Assembly: GCF_001401805.1 (NCBI RefSeq) | Contig: NZ_LKDW01000008.1 | Coordinates: forward strand, 62,001 to 126,000 | Source: Pseudoalteromonas sp. P1-25 | GTDB taxonomy: Bacteria > Pseudomonadota > Gammaproteobacteria > Enterobacterales > Alteromonadaceae | Reading direction: 5' to 3' | DNA length: 64,000 nucleotides | In this document: positions 34,666 through 43,416 of the stretch, piece by piece | Numbering within the stretch: the first letter of the stretch is position 1 | Layout of the letters: every line of letters starts with the position of its first letter | The notes under the pieces: generated by a model | What the model saw: only the letters and a program-made list of their open reading frames with translations | What the model was told of the DNA's origin: nothing | The model's database searches: none | Position numbers and translations under genes: made by a program

Positions 34666-35814
34666 TTAAAAAGACGTAATTTGTAATCCTGAACCTGCTG
34701 AACATACGTAAATGTCGGCATTTAAGTTAAAGCGTTCAAAGTAGTGCTGTTCAACCGCTGCTTTAATAAGGGGGACTTCTGCATCACGGCATAAACATAC
34801 AATCGCACCGCCAAAGCCGCCGCCGGTCATACGTACTGCACCGCGTTCGCCCATGGCTTCTTTACAAATTTCGACTAGGCCGTCGGTCGCTGGCACGGTT
34901 ACTTCAAAGTAATGTTTAAGCGATTGGTGCGATGCCGCCATTAGCTCGCGCAGCGTATCAATGTCGTTATTTTGCAGCGCTTTAGTTGCTGCAATTACAC
35001 GCTCATTTTCGCTAATTACGTGGTGTGCACGTTTGTACTCGTTTTCGCTTAATGCATCTTTTGTTGCTTCAAGCGTAGCCATAGTGGCTTTACGAAGTGT
35101 AGCTACGTTCATTTTTGCAGCTGCTTGCTCACAGTCAACACGACGTTGGTTGTATTCGCTATCTACTAACTTACGTGGGTAGTTAGAGTTAACAATAACA
35201 ATGTTTAAATCATCCGGTACTTTTACAGACTCAGTGGCTAGGTTTTCACAGTCAATTAAAAGGGCATGACCGTTTTCGCCTTTTGCCGAAATAAGCTGAT
35301 CCATAATGCCCGATTGGCAATGCATAAAGTCGTTTTCGGCCTCTTGGCCTAGTAATGCAATTTTTTCTTCGCTTAAACCTAGTTGTGCAATATGGTTAAA
35401 CATACCACCAATGGCTACTTCTAATGCGGCCGATGACGATAAACCACTGCCTTGTGGTAAGTTACTGTCAATAAGTAAATCGGCGCCACGTAAAGTGTGG
35501 CCTGCACGCTTTAATACAAATGCCACGGCACGAATATAGTTGCCCCATTGCGATTGTCCTTCACTGATGTCTTCATCAACACTAAAGCTGTCTTTTTCGC
35601 CTGGGTAATTTAACGAATGCACGGTAATTATGTTGTCGTCGCGCTCTTTAAACATAACTTGAGTACGAAACTCTAACGAGCACGGAAATACAAAGCCGTC
35701 ATTGTAATCGGTAAATTCGCCAATGAGGTTTACACGCCCAGGTGCAGCAGCAATACCTTGAGCAGGCGCACCGTACAGTGATAAAAAGTGTTGTTTAAAA
35801 TCGTTAAGCGTCAT
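34666..35814 (-). CDS. galK: Galactokinase with GEFTDYN substitution
   Basis: GHMP kinase phosphorylating galactose at C1, 382 residues (E. coli 382). The family signature near residue 30 reads PGRVNLIGEFTDYNDGF, where nearly all galactokinases have GEHTDYN; the His-to-Phe change affects a sugar-contact position. The ATP loop is LPQGSGLSSSAALEVA (about 115-130) and the catalytic Asp lies in CQSGIMDQL. The C-terminal motif 3 is RMTGGGFGGA. The start overlaps the galT end by 11 bases. The rest of the protein is typical, so it is probably active. Confidence 0.95.
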   Translation of the reverse strand: MTLNDFKQHFLSLYGAPAQGIAAAPGRVNLIGEFTDYNDGFVFPCSLEFRTQVMFKERDDNIITVHSLNYPGEKDSFSVDEDISEGQSQWGNYIRAVAFVLKRAGHTLRGADLLIDSNLPQGSGLSSSAALEVAIGGMFNHIAQLGLSEEKIALLGQEAENDFMHCQSGIMDQLISAKGENGHALLIDCENLATESVKVPDDLNIVIVNSNYPRKLVDSEYNQRRVDCEQAAAKMNVATLRKATMATLEATKDALSENEYKRAHHVISENERVIAATKALQNNDIDTLRELMAASHQSLKHYFEVTVPATDGLVEICKEAMGERGAVRMTGGGFGGAIVCLCRDAEVPLIKAAVEQHYFERFNLNADIYVCSAGSGLQITSF

Positions 35815-36868
35815 CTGTGTGTCCTGCTGTTTTTTTGTAGTGTGTGGTACTGGCTGCTTGTAAAATAGAGGCAGCTGTTTCTGCGCTTAAATCGCGCTGG
35901 CTTTCGCCTAGCATTTCGTAGCCAACCATGTGTTTTTTCACGGTAGCAGAGCGAAGTAGCGGCGGGTAAAAATGAGCATGTAAGCGCCAATGTTGCTCAT
36001 CAGAGCCTCGATTAGCGGGGGCATTGTGCCACCCCATAGAATACGGGAAGCTACAATTAAATACGTTGTCGTATTTAGTCGTTAATACTTTTAGTGCCTG
36101 TGCTAAGGCGTCTGTTTGCGCATCGTTTAGCTGGCTAAAGTTTTGAATGTTATCTTTAGTTACAAGCAGTGTTTCAAACGGCCATGCTGCCCAAAATGGC
36201 ACTACAACAAGCCAGTGCTCGTTTTCAAATACGACGCGGGTTTTATCTGCTTGCTCTTTTTGCACGTAATCGGCAAGCATTGCGCTGCCATGCTTTTTAT
36301 AATAAGCAAGCTGTTGGGTATCTTCGGCTTCTATTTCGGTTGATAAGTGCGAGTGAGCCCATACTTGGCCATGGGGGTGAGGTTGCGAGCAACCCATTAT
36401 CTCGCCTTTATTTTCAAATACCTGAACACATTCATAGTGCTGTGCAAGTTCTGTGTAGTTGTCTTTCCAGGTTTTTACGACTTCGTGTAAGGCATCGTGC
36501 TCAAGCTCTGGCAGCGTTTTATTATGTTCTGGCGAAAAACAAATAACACGGCATTCGCCACTTGCTTCATCAGCAATAAATAAATCGCTGTCTGACGCTA
36601 AGCTTTGCGTTTGCTCGCTTTCATTAGGTGTCAGAGCGCCAAAGTCATTTTTAAATACATGGGTGTATTTGTAATCTGGATTGCTATCGCCATTTGCACG
36701 GGTGTTACCTGGGCAAAGTGGGCAGCTTTCATCGTGTTTTGGCAGTACGCTTTCGTTTACTGCTTCTGTTGCGCCTAACCACGGGCGATTATTACGATGC
36801 GGTGATACTAATACCCAACGCCCCGTTAGCGGGTTTTTACGTCTGTGAGTACTTTCTAATAAAGCCAT
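35804..36868 (-). CDS. galT: Galactose-1-phosphate uridylyltransferase
   Basis: HIT-superfamily enzyme exchanging UDP between UDP-glucose and galactose 1-phosphate, 354 residues (E. coli 348). The active site is CSQPHPHGQVWAH (about 160-172), where the middle His is uridylylated. A structural zinc pair is visible in CPLCPGN (about 49-55). The ATG at 36868 is chosen since the stop of galE lies 1 base upstream and the GGAGAG at the galE end serves as ribosome-binding site. The 3' end overlaps galK. Confidence 0.96.
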   Translation of the reverse strand: MALLESTHRRKNPLTGRWVLVSPHRNNRPWLGATEAVNESVLPKHDESCPLCPGNTRANGDSNPDYKYTHVFKNDFGALTPNESEQTQSLASDSDLFIADEASGECRVICFSPEHNKTLPELEHDALHEVVKTWKDNYTELAQHYECVQVFENKGEIMGCSQPHPHGQVWAHSHLSTEIEAEDTQQLAYYKKHGSAMLADYVQKEQADKTRVVFENEHWLVVVPFWAAWPFETLLVTKDNIQNFSQLNDAQTDALAQALKVLTTKYDNVFNCSFPYSMGWHNAPANRGSDEQHWRLHAHFYPPLLRSATVKKHMVGYEMLGESQRDLSAETAASILQAASTTHYKKTAGHTDDA

Positions 36869-36869
36869 G

Positions 36870-37883
36870 TTAACTCTCCAACCCACTTGGGTAATTAGTT
36901 TGCCAGCGCCATGTATCGTTTGTCATGTCGCTCAGTGTTAGTTCTGCGTGCCAGTTAAGTGTGGTTTGCGCTTTTGTGGCATCGGCGTAATTACAGGCAA
37001 TATCGCCTGCACGGCGCGGTGCAATTTTATAAGGAATATCTTTATTGGCTGATGCGCTAAAAGCGTTGATCATATCAAGTACTGAATAACCTTGCCCTGT
37101 GCCTAGGTTATAGGCATGAAAGGCAGTATCTGTTTTGTGCTGCATAAAGGCTGCTACATGGCCTTTAGCTAAATCTAAAACGTGAATATAGTCGCGCACG
37201 CCAGTGCCATCTTTAGTGTCGTAGTCGTCACCAAAAATATTAACCACTTCACGTTTGCCTACCGCAGTTTGGGCAATAAAAGGCATTAAATTATTTGGAA
37301 TACCATTTGGGCTTTCGCCTAATAAACCGCTTGGGTGAGCACCTACTGGGTTAAAGTAACGAAGCGCTATACCCATAAATTTGCTGTTAGCCTTACATAC
37401 GTCTTGCATGGCTTGTTCAACCATAACTTTGGTCCAACCGTAAGGGTTAGTAGCGCGTATAGGGTGCTTTTCATCAATAGGGAGGTAATCTGGCTCGCCA
37501 TACACAGTGGCTGATGAGCTAAATATAATATGGTTTACGCCTACCTCTTGCATGTTTTGTAGCATGCTTAATGTGCCTGACACATTGTTTTGGTAATAAC
37601 GCAGTGGTTGCTCGGTTGATTCACCTACCGCTTTAAGCGCTGCAAAGTGAAATACAGCCTCTGCCTTGCTGTGTTTAAGGGCAAGTTTAAACTGCTGCTC
37701 GTCTTGAATGTCACCTAAAATAAACTCAAAACGAGTACCGGTAATTTTTTCGAGTTGATCAAGCACACGGGGGCTTGCGTTAGATAAGTTGTCGTAAATA
37801 ACCGGGGTAATGCCTGCCTCATGAAGGGCAATACATGTGTGGCTACCTATATAACCCATACCGCCTGTAACTAAAACTTTCAT
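36870..37883 (-). CDS. galE: UDP-glucose 4-epimerase
   Basis: Extended SDR that interconverts UDP-galactose and UDP-glucose, 337 residues (E. coli 338). It opens with the NAD loop VTGGMGYIGSHTCIAL (about 5-20). The catalytic region is FSSSATVYGEP (S near 124) and NPYGWTKVMVEQ (YxxxK near 148-152). First gene of the galETK-oxidoreductase-hydrolase operon, with a strong operator-like palindrome 18 bases upstream. Confidence 0.97.
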   Translation of the reverse strand: MKVLVTGGMGYIGSHTCIALHEAGITPVIYDNLSNASPRVLDQLEKITGTRFEFILGDIQDEQQFKLALKHSKAEAVFHFAALKAVGESTEQPLRYYQNNVSGTLSMLQNMQEVGVNHIIFSSSATVYGEPDYLPIDEKHPIRATNPYGWTKVMVEQAMQDVCKANSKFMGIALRYFNPVGAHPSGLLGESPNGIPNNLMPFIAQTAVGKREVVNIFGDDYDTKDGTGVRDYIHVLDLAKGHVAAFMQHKTDTAFHAYNLGTGQGYSVLDMINAFSASANKDIPYKIAPRRAGDIACNYADATKAQTTLNWHAELTLSDMTNDTWRWQTNYPSGLES

Positions 37884-37901
37884 GTGTTTTCTCGAAAAGT
37901 G

Positions 37902-37918
37902 TATTTATATGATAAATA
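37902..37918. promoter_or_regulatory. Operator-like palindrome upstream of galE
   Basis: TATTTATATGATAAATA, with flanking G and C extending the symmetry to GTATTTAT...ATAAATAC. It begins 18 bases before the galE start on the minus strand and matches the TonB-receptor site in 16 of 17 positions. Confidence 0.7.
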
Positions 37919-38186
37919 CTACTATTAAGGTAATTTAAAAACAATAGTTATGATTGCTCGTTATTTCAAATAAACGCTTAAAATTCGCCCTAGCAAAGGC
38001 ACAGTGCTATGCCTACTTAATAAAGGTGCCTAGGTTTATCAATTAATTCTATAAACTGATTCTACTGAGTCACTAATTATTAGTCGTTAAAAGGGGTGCT
38101 AATATAAAAAAATAGCAGTGAGTTAATGCCTGTGTAATTTGGCATTAATGCAATGGGCTAGTCTTAATAGAGAAGGATTGATCAAC
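37919..38186. other. Intergenic region between galE and a divergent SDR gene
   Basis: The remaining 268 bases hold no credible reading frame or strong hairpin. Presumably divergent promoters. Confidence 0.5.
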
Positions 38187-39014
38187 ATGAAAAAAACAAT
38201 TTTATTAACCGGTGCCACCGACGGTATTGGCCTAGAGACCGCTAAAATGTTGTTAGCGCAAGGGCATACTGTATTATTGCACGGGCGCAACCAAGACAAG
38301 TTAAAGGCCGTACAAGCAAGCCTAAACGCTGATTACCCGCAAGCAAGCACAGCGACCTACATTGCTGATTTAAGCGATATGGCGCAAGTAAACACATTAG
38401 CTCAGTCAGTGTTAGCCGACTTACAAAACGCGAATAAAACACTCGATGTACTTATTAATAACGCCGGTGTATATAAATTGCCTAATATCACCACTGTAGA
38501 TGGGCTAGATGCACGTTTTGCAGTTAATACGTTAGCGCCTTATTTGCTTACTAAAGCGTTACTGCCTGTAATGAACACGCAATCACGTGTGGTTAACGTG
38601 TCATCGGCTGCACAAACCAGCGTTAACTTTGACTCGTTAGTGGGCAAAAAGCCACTGTCAGATAGCGCAGCTTACGCGCAAAGCAAATTGGCTATCACTA
38701 TGTGGTCGCGTCACTTAGGTTTAGCACTTAAAGGTAACGGGCCATTAGTCGTTGCAGTAAATCCTAAGTCGTTACTAGGTAGTAAAATGGTAAAAGATGC
38801 CTACGGGCTTGCTGGTGGCGACTTAAAACTAGGCGCCGATATTTTTTGCCGCGCTGCATTAAGTGACGAATTTAAAGATGCCACTGGCCTTTATTTCGAT
38901 AACGATGCAGAGCGCTTTGCACCGCCGCATCCAGATGCGCTCAACCCGGATAAAAATCAACAGTTAGTTGATACGTTAGATAGCCTGCTTACTCAGCTAA
39001 ATGTTGATAGCTAG
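38187..39014 (+). CDS. Short-chain dehydrogenase (retinol-dehydrogenase-like)
   Basis: SDR of 275 residues from the ATG at 38187, preceded by AGAAGGA. The coenzyme loop is LTGATDGIGLETAKML (about 6-21), followed by HGRN, NNAGVYKLP (about 95-103) and the active site VSSAAQ...YAQSKLA. Substrate unknown; the loop arginine in HGRN suggests NADPH use. It is monocistronic, with a terminator downstream, and unlike the gal genes has no AT-rich operator copy close to its start. Confidence 0.88.
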   Translation: MKKTILLTGATDGIGLETAKMLLAQGHTVLLHGRNQDKLKAVQASLNADYPQASTATYIADLSDMAQVNTLAQSVLADLQNANKTLDVLINNAGVYKLPNITTVDGLDARFAVNTLAPYLLTKALLPVMNTQSRVVNVSSAAQTSVNFDSLVGKKPLSDSAAYAQSKLAITMWSRHLGLALKGNGPLVVAVNPKSLLGSKMVKDAYGLAGGDLKLGADIFCRAALSDEFKDATGLYFDNDAERFAPPHPDALNPDKNQQLVDTLDSLLTQLNVDS

Positions 39015-39116
39015 TGGGCTATTAATGCGAAAAATTTTACTCATGCCTAATAAGACCTAGTCGTTTTTTATAAAGCCCATATGTGCTTTAAATGTTTTAC
39101 CCTTTGTTGACCGTCA

Positions 39117-39148
39117 AAGAGTTCACCTAACGGTGAACTCTTTTTTTT
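39117..39148 (+). terminator. Terminator between the SDR and YdcH genes
   Basis: AAAGAGTTCACC-TAA-GGTGAACTC followed by nine T. It lies between convergent genes and ends the SDR transcript; the A-run on the left side may also serve the ydcH gene. Confidence 0.93.
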
Positions 39149-39156
39149 GTGCAATA

Positions 39157-39396
39157 TTACTCTTGCTGTAAACGCTCGTATAACCAGTCTTTTAATTCTG
39201 AACGCTCATGCTTTAGCTGATTCATTTGCTCGTCGCTAATGGGCGCATCTTTAAGCTCTAAAGTGCGTATTTCTTTATCTAGCTTGTCGTATTTATCTGC
39301 CTTTTTGGCAAATTCTGTATCGTTTTTATTTAGCTCTGCAATGGTATTTAGGTACTGTGGAAAGTCATTGGTCAGTGAGTGGTCTTCGCCTAACAT
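39157..39396 (-). CDS. YdcH/DUF465 family small helical protein
   Basis: 79-residue cytoplasmic protein, highly charged and predicted to form two antiparallel helices. The pattern FAKKADKYDKLDKEIRTLE (about 34-52) and LKHERSELKDWLYERLQ (outline) is typical of YdcH (DUF465). Function unknown. The start has GGAGC a few bases upstream. Confidence 0.82.
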   Translation of the reverse strand: MLGEDHSLTNDFPQYLNTIAELNKNDTEFAKKADKYDKLDKEIRTLELKDAPISDEQMNQLKHERSELKDWLYERLQQE

Positions 39397-39695
39397 AGTC
39401 GCTCCTTAGTAGGATAAATGAGTTATTTAAGTGAATTACTACCTTTTCATTTATTACTCTGGGGTTTATACAACCATAAATCAACCACAGCAAACCTAAA
39501 TGGGTATAGCGCAACGACTGGGTAGGGTTTGCCTTAATCCCTATTTTTAAAAAGGATGGGAGATACCTAAACACTATTATCAATATTATTTTGAAACTGA
39601 TTGTTTATTTAGCCTTATTATCATTTGTAAAGCGGGTGTCTACAATGAAACTTCACTACATAATGACTTATCAACAGATAACAGAGGCAATACCC
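39397..39695. other. Intergenic region before the MDR oxidoreductase gene
   Basis: About 299 bases between divergent genes. Nothing convincing is coded; short in-frame starts exist upstream of 39696 but lack ribosome-binding sites. Confidence 0.5.
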
Positions 39696-40685
39696 ATGAA
39701 AGCAATGATAATTAATAATTTTGGTGGCACTGAAGAATTTGTAGCAACAGAGGTTGCAAAACCACAAGTAACAGCAGGTAATGTGTTAGTTCGTATAGCG
39801 GCAACAAGCGTAAATACAATTGATATGATGATTCGTCAAATGGGTGCTGACTTGCCCTTTGCTCCAGAATTACCGGGCATTTTAGGGATGGACTTTGCAG
39901 GCACTGTTGAAGCTGTTGGCGAAGGCGTAACAGACTTTGCAGTAGGTGATGAAGTATATGGTTGTGCTGGTGGCCTAGGCGATTTACCCGGTACACTTGC
40001 TGAGTTTATTCTTGCTGATAAGCGCTTAATCGCTCACAAACCTAAAAACCTAAGCATGAAAGAAGCAGCCGCTATTCCACTTGTAGGTATTACAGCACTT
40101 GAAGGCTTAACACGTGCAAGTGTAAATGCAGGGCAAAAAGTATTAGTGCACGGCGGCGCAGGTGGCGTAGGCCATTTAGCAGTACAACTAGCTAAGCATT
40201 TTGGCGCTGATGTTTACTCAACGGGCGGTAATGCAGAGCAACTAGCACTAATAGAAAGCTTTGGCGCTACAGGCATAAACTTTAAAGACGAAACCGTAGA
40301 GCAGTATGTTGAAAAGCACACTAATAATGCGGGTTTTGACATGGTGTTTGACACCGTAGGTGGCGGTAACCTGACTAACTCATTTGCTGCAGCAAAGCTA
40401 AATGCTCAGGTATCTACAACGCTCTCTTTATTAGAGGTGGATTTAAGCCCTGTACACTTTAAAGGGTTATCGTTAAACGTAATCTTTATGCTTATTCCAA
40501 TGATCCACGACTTTAACCGTCAAGACCACGGCGACAAACTTACTAAACTTGCACAAATTGTTGAAGCAGGCGGTATGCGCCCTGTACTTGACGAACAAGA
40601 CTTTAGTTTAGAAGACGCAGCTAAAGCGCATGACCGCTTAGCAAGTGGCCAAGCCATGGGTAAAGTTGTTATTTCTGTACAATAA
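39696..40685 (+). CDS. Zinc-independent MDR oxidoreductase (quinone oxidoreductase-like)
   Basis: Medium-chain dehydrogenase/reductase of 329 residues, starting MKAMIINNFGG at 39696 with ACAGAGG upstream. The GroES-like domain (about 1-125) has GMDFAGTVEAVGEGVTDFAVGDEVYG in outline. The NADPH loop is VLVHGGAGGVGHLAVQLAKHFG (about 150-171, in outline). No structural-zinc cysteine cluster is seen, as in quinone/enone reductases (YhdH, QOR). Likely reduces quinones or enals. A mobile-like element begins 4 bases after its stop. Confidence 0.88.
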   Translation: MKAMIINNFGGTEEFVATEVAKPQVTAGNVLVRIAATSVNTIDMMIRQMGADLPFAPELPGILGMDFAGTVEAVGEGVTDFAVGDEVYGCAGGLGDLPGTLAEFILADKRLIAHKPKNLSMKEAAAIPLVGITALEGLTRASVNAGQKVLVHGGAGGVGHLAVQLAKHFGADVYSTGGNAEQLALIESFGATGINFKDETVEQYVEKHTNNAGFDMVFDTVGGGNLTNSFAAAKLNAQVSTTLSLLEVDLSPVHFKGLSLNVIFMLIPMIHDFNRQDHGDKLTKLAQIVEAGGMRPVLDEQDFSLEDAAKAHDRLASGQAMGKVVISVQ

Positions 40686-40688
40686 ATT

Positions 40689-40850
40689 ATACCAATCCGC
40701 ATAATTAAGTGATCTATTTTGAGGATGGAAAAGCGTGTTGATAGCAAGGCAAGAAATTCGCTATTTAGTTGTTCTAAATGAGAATTTTTTAACGCAGATA
40801 GCGACACGTTTAGCCCCTAAAAATGACTAAGTATTATTGCGGATTGGTAT
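40689..40850. mobile_element. MITE-like element with 12-bp terminal inverted repeats
   Basis: A 162-base AT-rich element begins ATACCAATCCGC and ends GCGGATTGGTAT, an exact 12-bp terminal inverted repeat. Inner flanks are also partly symmetric (ATAATTAAGT near the left end, ACTAAGTATTAT near the right). No protein is encoded. I recall similar 'ataccaatccgc' repeats scattered in Pseudoalteromonas and relatives, but copy number here is one. Confidence 0.8.
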
Positions 40851-40855
40851 CATTA

Positions 40856-40881
40856 AGGCCGGCATACTCGCCGGCTTTTTC
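40856..40881 (+). terminator. Terminator after the MDR gene and MITE-like element
   Basis: GCCGGC-ATACTC-GCCGGC followed by TTTTTC. The hairpin would end transcription through the element from the MDR gene. Confidence 0.85.
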
Positions 40882-41014
40882 TTTTGCGCCCGCCTGATTA
40901 ACGTTTGTACACCCTTTTTTATAACTAAATATAAACAATAGTGCTTTTATTAATCGTATATAATTACGTTTTAAAATTAGTTGTTAATATTTTAGGGTCA
41001 AAGCAAGCGTTTAT

Positions 41015-43288
41015 ATGAAAATATTCACTAATAAATTTGCCAGTAAGGCTAAGCAATTTTATATCGGTATTGTGCTGGTAGGCTGTGTACTGTCTGCGAT
41101 GGTTTATTATCAGGCAGAAACCATTAAGCGCACCTCATCGACCTTAATGGAACAACAAATTCCGGCGCTGCGCGATATTCGATTAATCGAAACCTACCTA
41201 GTAAAGCAAGAGCGCTTATTATATGAGTATTACGCAACGAGCAAGCGTGAACTTTATTTAATCGACTTTTTAGAAAACCATGTACGTATACTTGCGCTAA
41301 TAAAAAACCTAGATCACAACCACAGCACATTAGCGCTAGAAAGCAGCTTAAGTGATGAGTTTAAAAGTGGTTTAGACTTAGCACTTAAATTACACGAAAA
41401 CCTATCAAGCAGCAGCACTAGTTGGGATTTAGCCAGAGAACAACTAGAGCAACTCACTGAACTGCAAGCCCAAGTGATGGGGCACTTAACAAATGCAGAA
41501 ACGATTATTTCAAATGCAGTTGATAGCGGCTACACAGACACCGAAAGCAACCTGCACACCACAGTCAATATTGTGTTTTTGTTTACGTTTGCCATAGTGC
41601 TGGTAAGCATTTATACAGGGCGTTACGCATCTAAATTTATAAAACTTAGTACCCGTAACGAACGTTTAGCGCTATTTCCAACGCGCAACCCTAACCCAAT
41701 TGTGAGTTTAAGCGCCAACCTTGAGCTTAACTACTGTAACCCTGCCGCTATTGCTATGCATAAAGCGTATGTAAGCGATAAACACAGCACGCCCATTGCA
41801 TTACTAAGCCCTAATATAAAGCAGCAACTAATAGACACTAAGCAGTCGGCTAGTCATGTTGAGCGCTTTTATACACAGCTAGATAACCATTACCTCACTT
41901 ACCAAATACATTGGCTGCAAGAAATAGATGCCTTTGATATACACATACGCGATGTAACAGAGCAATTTGAGGCAGAGCGCTCATTAGAGTATTTAGCCTT
42001 TCACCATCCGTATTCAAAGTTGCCTAACCAAGCCAGTTTAGAAACATACACCAATGAGCTAATTTCGCTTGAGCAACCTTTTAGTTTAATGCTGATTGAT
42101 GTAAGCCACTTTAAGCTATTGCTTGAGCAATATGGTTTATCGGGGGCTAACGAGTGTATAAATGCCTTTGCTATGCACTTATCGCGCAGCGCTAATAAAT
42201 TTTCTCAGCAGTTAAAAAGCAAAAACAAACTGACCTTCTACCACATTGCCGATGCTAACTTTGTGGTTATTTATACCGAGCAAGATTGCTCAACAACCCT
42301 AGATGACTTACTCAAAGGCGTACAAAGCCGTTTAAGCCAAGCTATTAGCACACCGTACGGTGAAATGCGTATGAGCTTTAACTGTGGTGTAACACGCTAC
42401 CCAACCAGTAATGACTATGAAACGCTTCTATTGCACGCCAATATTGCCTTAGAAGAAGCGGTAAAACGTAATATTCCCTACGCTTATTTTGATACCGAAA
42501 GCGGAGTTAAGCATGCCCAGCAGCTGCATATTGCTCGGCGTCTTGATACCGCCATTGAAAAGCAGCAGTTTGAGCTTTATTTTCAGCCTAAAATGCACCT
42601 TAAATCGCAAACCATAAACAGCTGCGAATGTTTAATTAGGTGGTTTGATGATGGGAAGTTTGTCTCTCCGGCGCAGTTTATTCCTATTGCCGAACACAGC
42701 GGGTTTATATTGCCATTAGGCGAATGGATACTTGATAGTGCCTTTGCCCAAGCTAAAAAATGGCATCAGCAAAACTTAAATATCCGCTTGGCTATTAATA
42801 TATCTGCAAGGCAATTTACACAGCAAGGCTTTGTGCAAAGCATAAAACAGCGGTTGGCGCATTTTAACGTGCCCGCGCATTTAATTGAGCTAGAAATTAC
42901 CGAAACCGCCATTATGGACGATGAAGAGTTTGGTATTTCAGTACTGCAGGCGCTGAGTACACTGGGTATTAGCTTATCAATTGATGACTTTGGAACGGGC
43001 TATTCGTCGCTGGGTTACTTACAGCGTTTTCCAGTTAATAAATTAAAAATAGATCAGTCGTTTGTGCGCAATATGGCCACTGACACACGCGATCAGGCTT
43101 TAGTGTTGAGTATTTGCCAATTAGCTAAAAACTTAGGGCTCGATATTATCGCCGAAGGCGTAGAAGAGCATGCCCAACTTGAAAAACTAAAAGAGTATAA
43201 CTGCGACCTAATTCAAGGGTACTTGTTAAGCCGGCCAATACCTGCAAACGAATTTGAAGTGTTTTTAGCTAAAGGCGTAAGTTTTTAA
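41015..43288 (+). CDS. Membrane-bound c-di-GMP phosphodiesterase (degenerate GGDEF + EAL)
   Basis: Inner-membrane signalling protein of 757 residues. Two membrane segments (about 15-32 and 185-200) bound a helical periplasmic sensor. A degenerate PAS-like part follows (about 225-315). The GGDEF domain (about 325-480) reads ADANF at the active site, so cyclase activity is lost. The EAL domain (about 500-750) keeps ECLIRW (a variant of EAL with Cys), NISARQF, EITETAIMDD, IDDFGTGYSSLGYL, KIDQSF, and AEGVEE, so phosphodiesterase activity is likely. Monocistronic; it should lower c-di-GMP in response to a periplasmic cue. Confidence 0.9.
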   Translation: MKIFTNKFASKAKQFYIGIVLVGCVLSAMVYYQAETIKRTSSTLMEQQIPALRDIRLIETYLVKQERLLYEYYATSKRELYLIDFLENHVRILALIKNLDHNHSTLALESSLSDEFKSGLDLALKLHENLSSSSTSWDLAREQLEQLTELQAQVMGHLTNAETIISNAVDSGYTDTESNLHTTVNIVFLFTFAIVLVSIYTGRYASKFIKLSTRNERLALFPTRNPNPIVSLSANLELNYCNPAAIAMHKAYVSDKHSTPIALLSPNIKQQLIDTKQSASHVERFYTQLDNHYLTYQIHWLQEIDAFDIHIRDVTEQFEAERSLEYLAFHHPYSKLPNQASLETYTNELISLEQPFSLMLIDVSHFKLLLEQYGLSGANECINAFAMHLSRSANKFSQQLKSKNKLTFYHIADANFVVIYTEQDCSTTLDDLLKGVQSRLSQAISTPYGEMRMSFNCGVTRYPTSNDYETLLLHANIALEEAVKRNIPYAYFDTESGVKHAQQLHIARRLDTAIEKQQFELYFQPKMHLKSQTINSCECLIRWFDDGKFVSPAQFIPIAEHSGFILPLGEWILDSAFAQAKKWHQQNLNIRLAINISARQFTQQGFVQSIKQRLAHFNVPAHLIELEITETAIMDDEEFGISVLQALSTLGISLSIDDFGTGYSSLGYLQRFPVNKLKIDQSFVRNMATDTRDQALVLSICQLAKNLGLDIIAEGVEEHAQLEKLKEYNCDLIQGYLLSRPIPANEFEVFLAKGVSF

Positions 43289-43416
43289 GGTGTTTTGCTA
43301 ATGTATGTTGGGGAATTATTAGTGATAGAATAGGCATTATAAATGCTTATACTGCTCATTATACAAGCCACACATGTGAGCAAAGGGCACTCCATTTTAA
43401 ATAAGGTCGTTGTGTA

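Noticed and set aside
36169..36546. 125-codon plus-strand frame opposite galT
   Set aside because: Antisense of a confident gene, with no family resemblance.
40520..40807. 95-codon minus-strand frame running from the MITE-like element into the MDR gene
   Set aside because: Half of it is antisense to the MDR gene and half lies in the repeat, so it is a chance frame.
41015..43288. Active diguanylate cyclase
   Set aside because: The GGDEF signature is replaced by ADANF, so synthesis of c-di-GMP is not expected.
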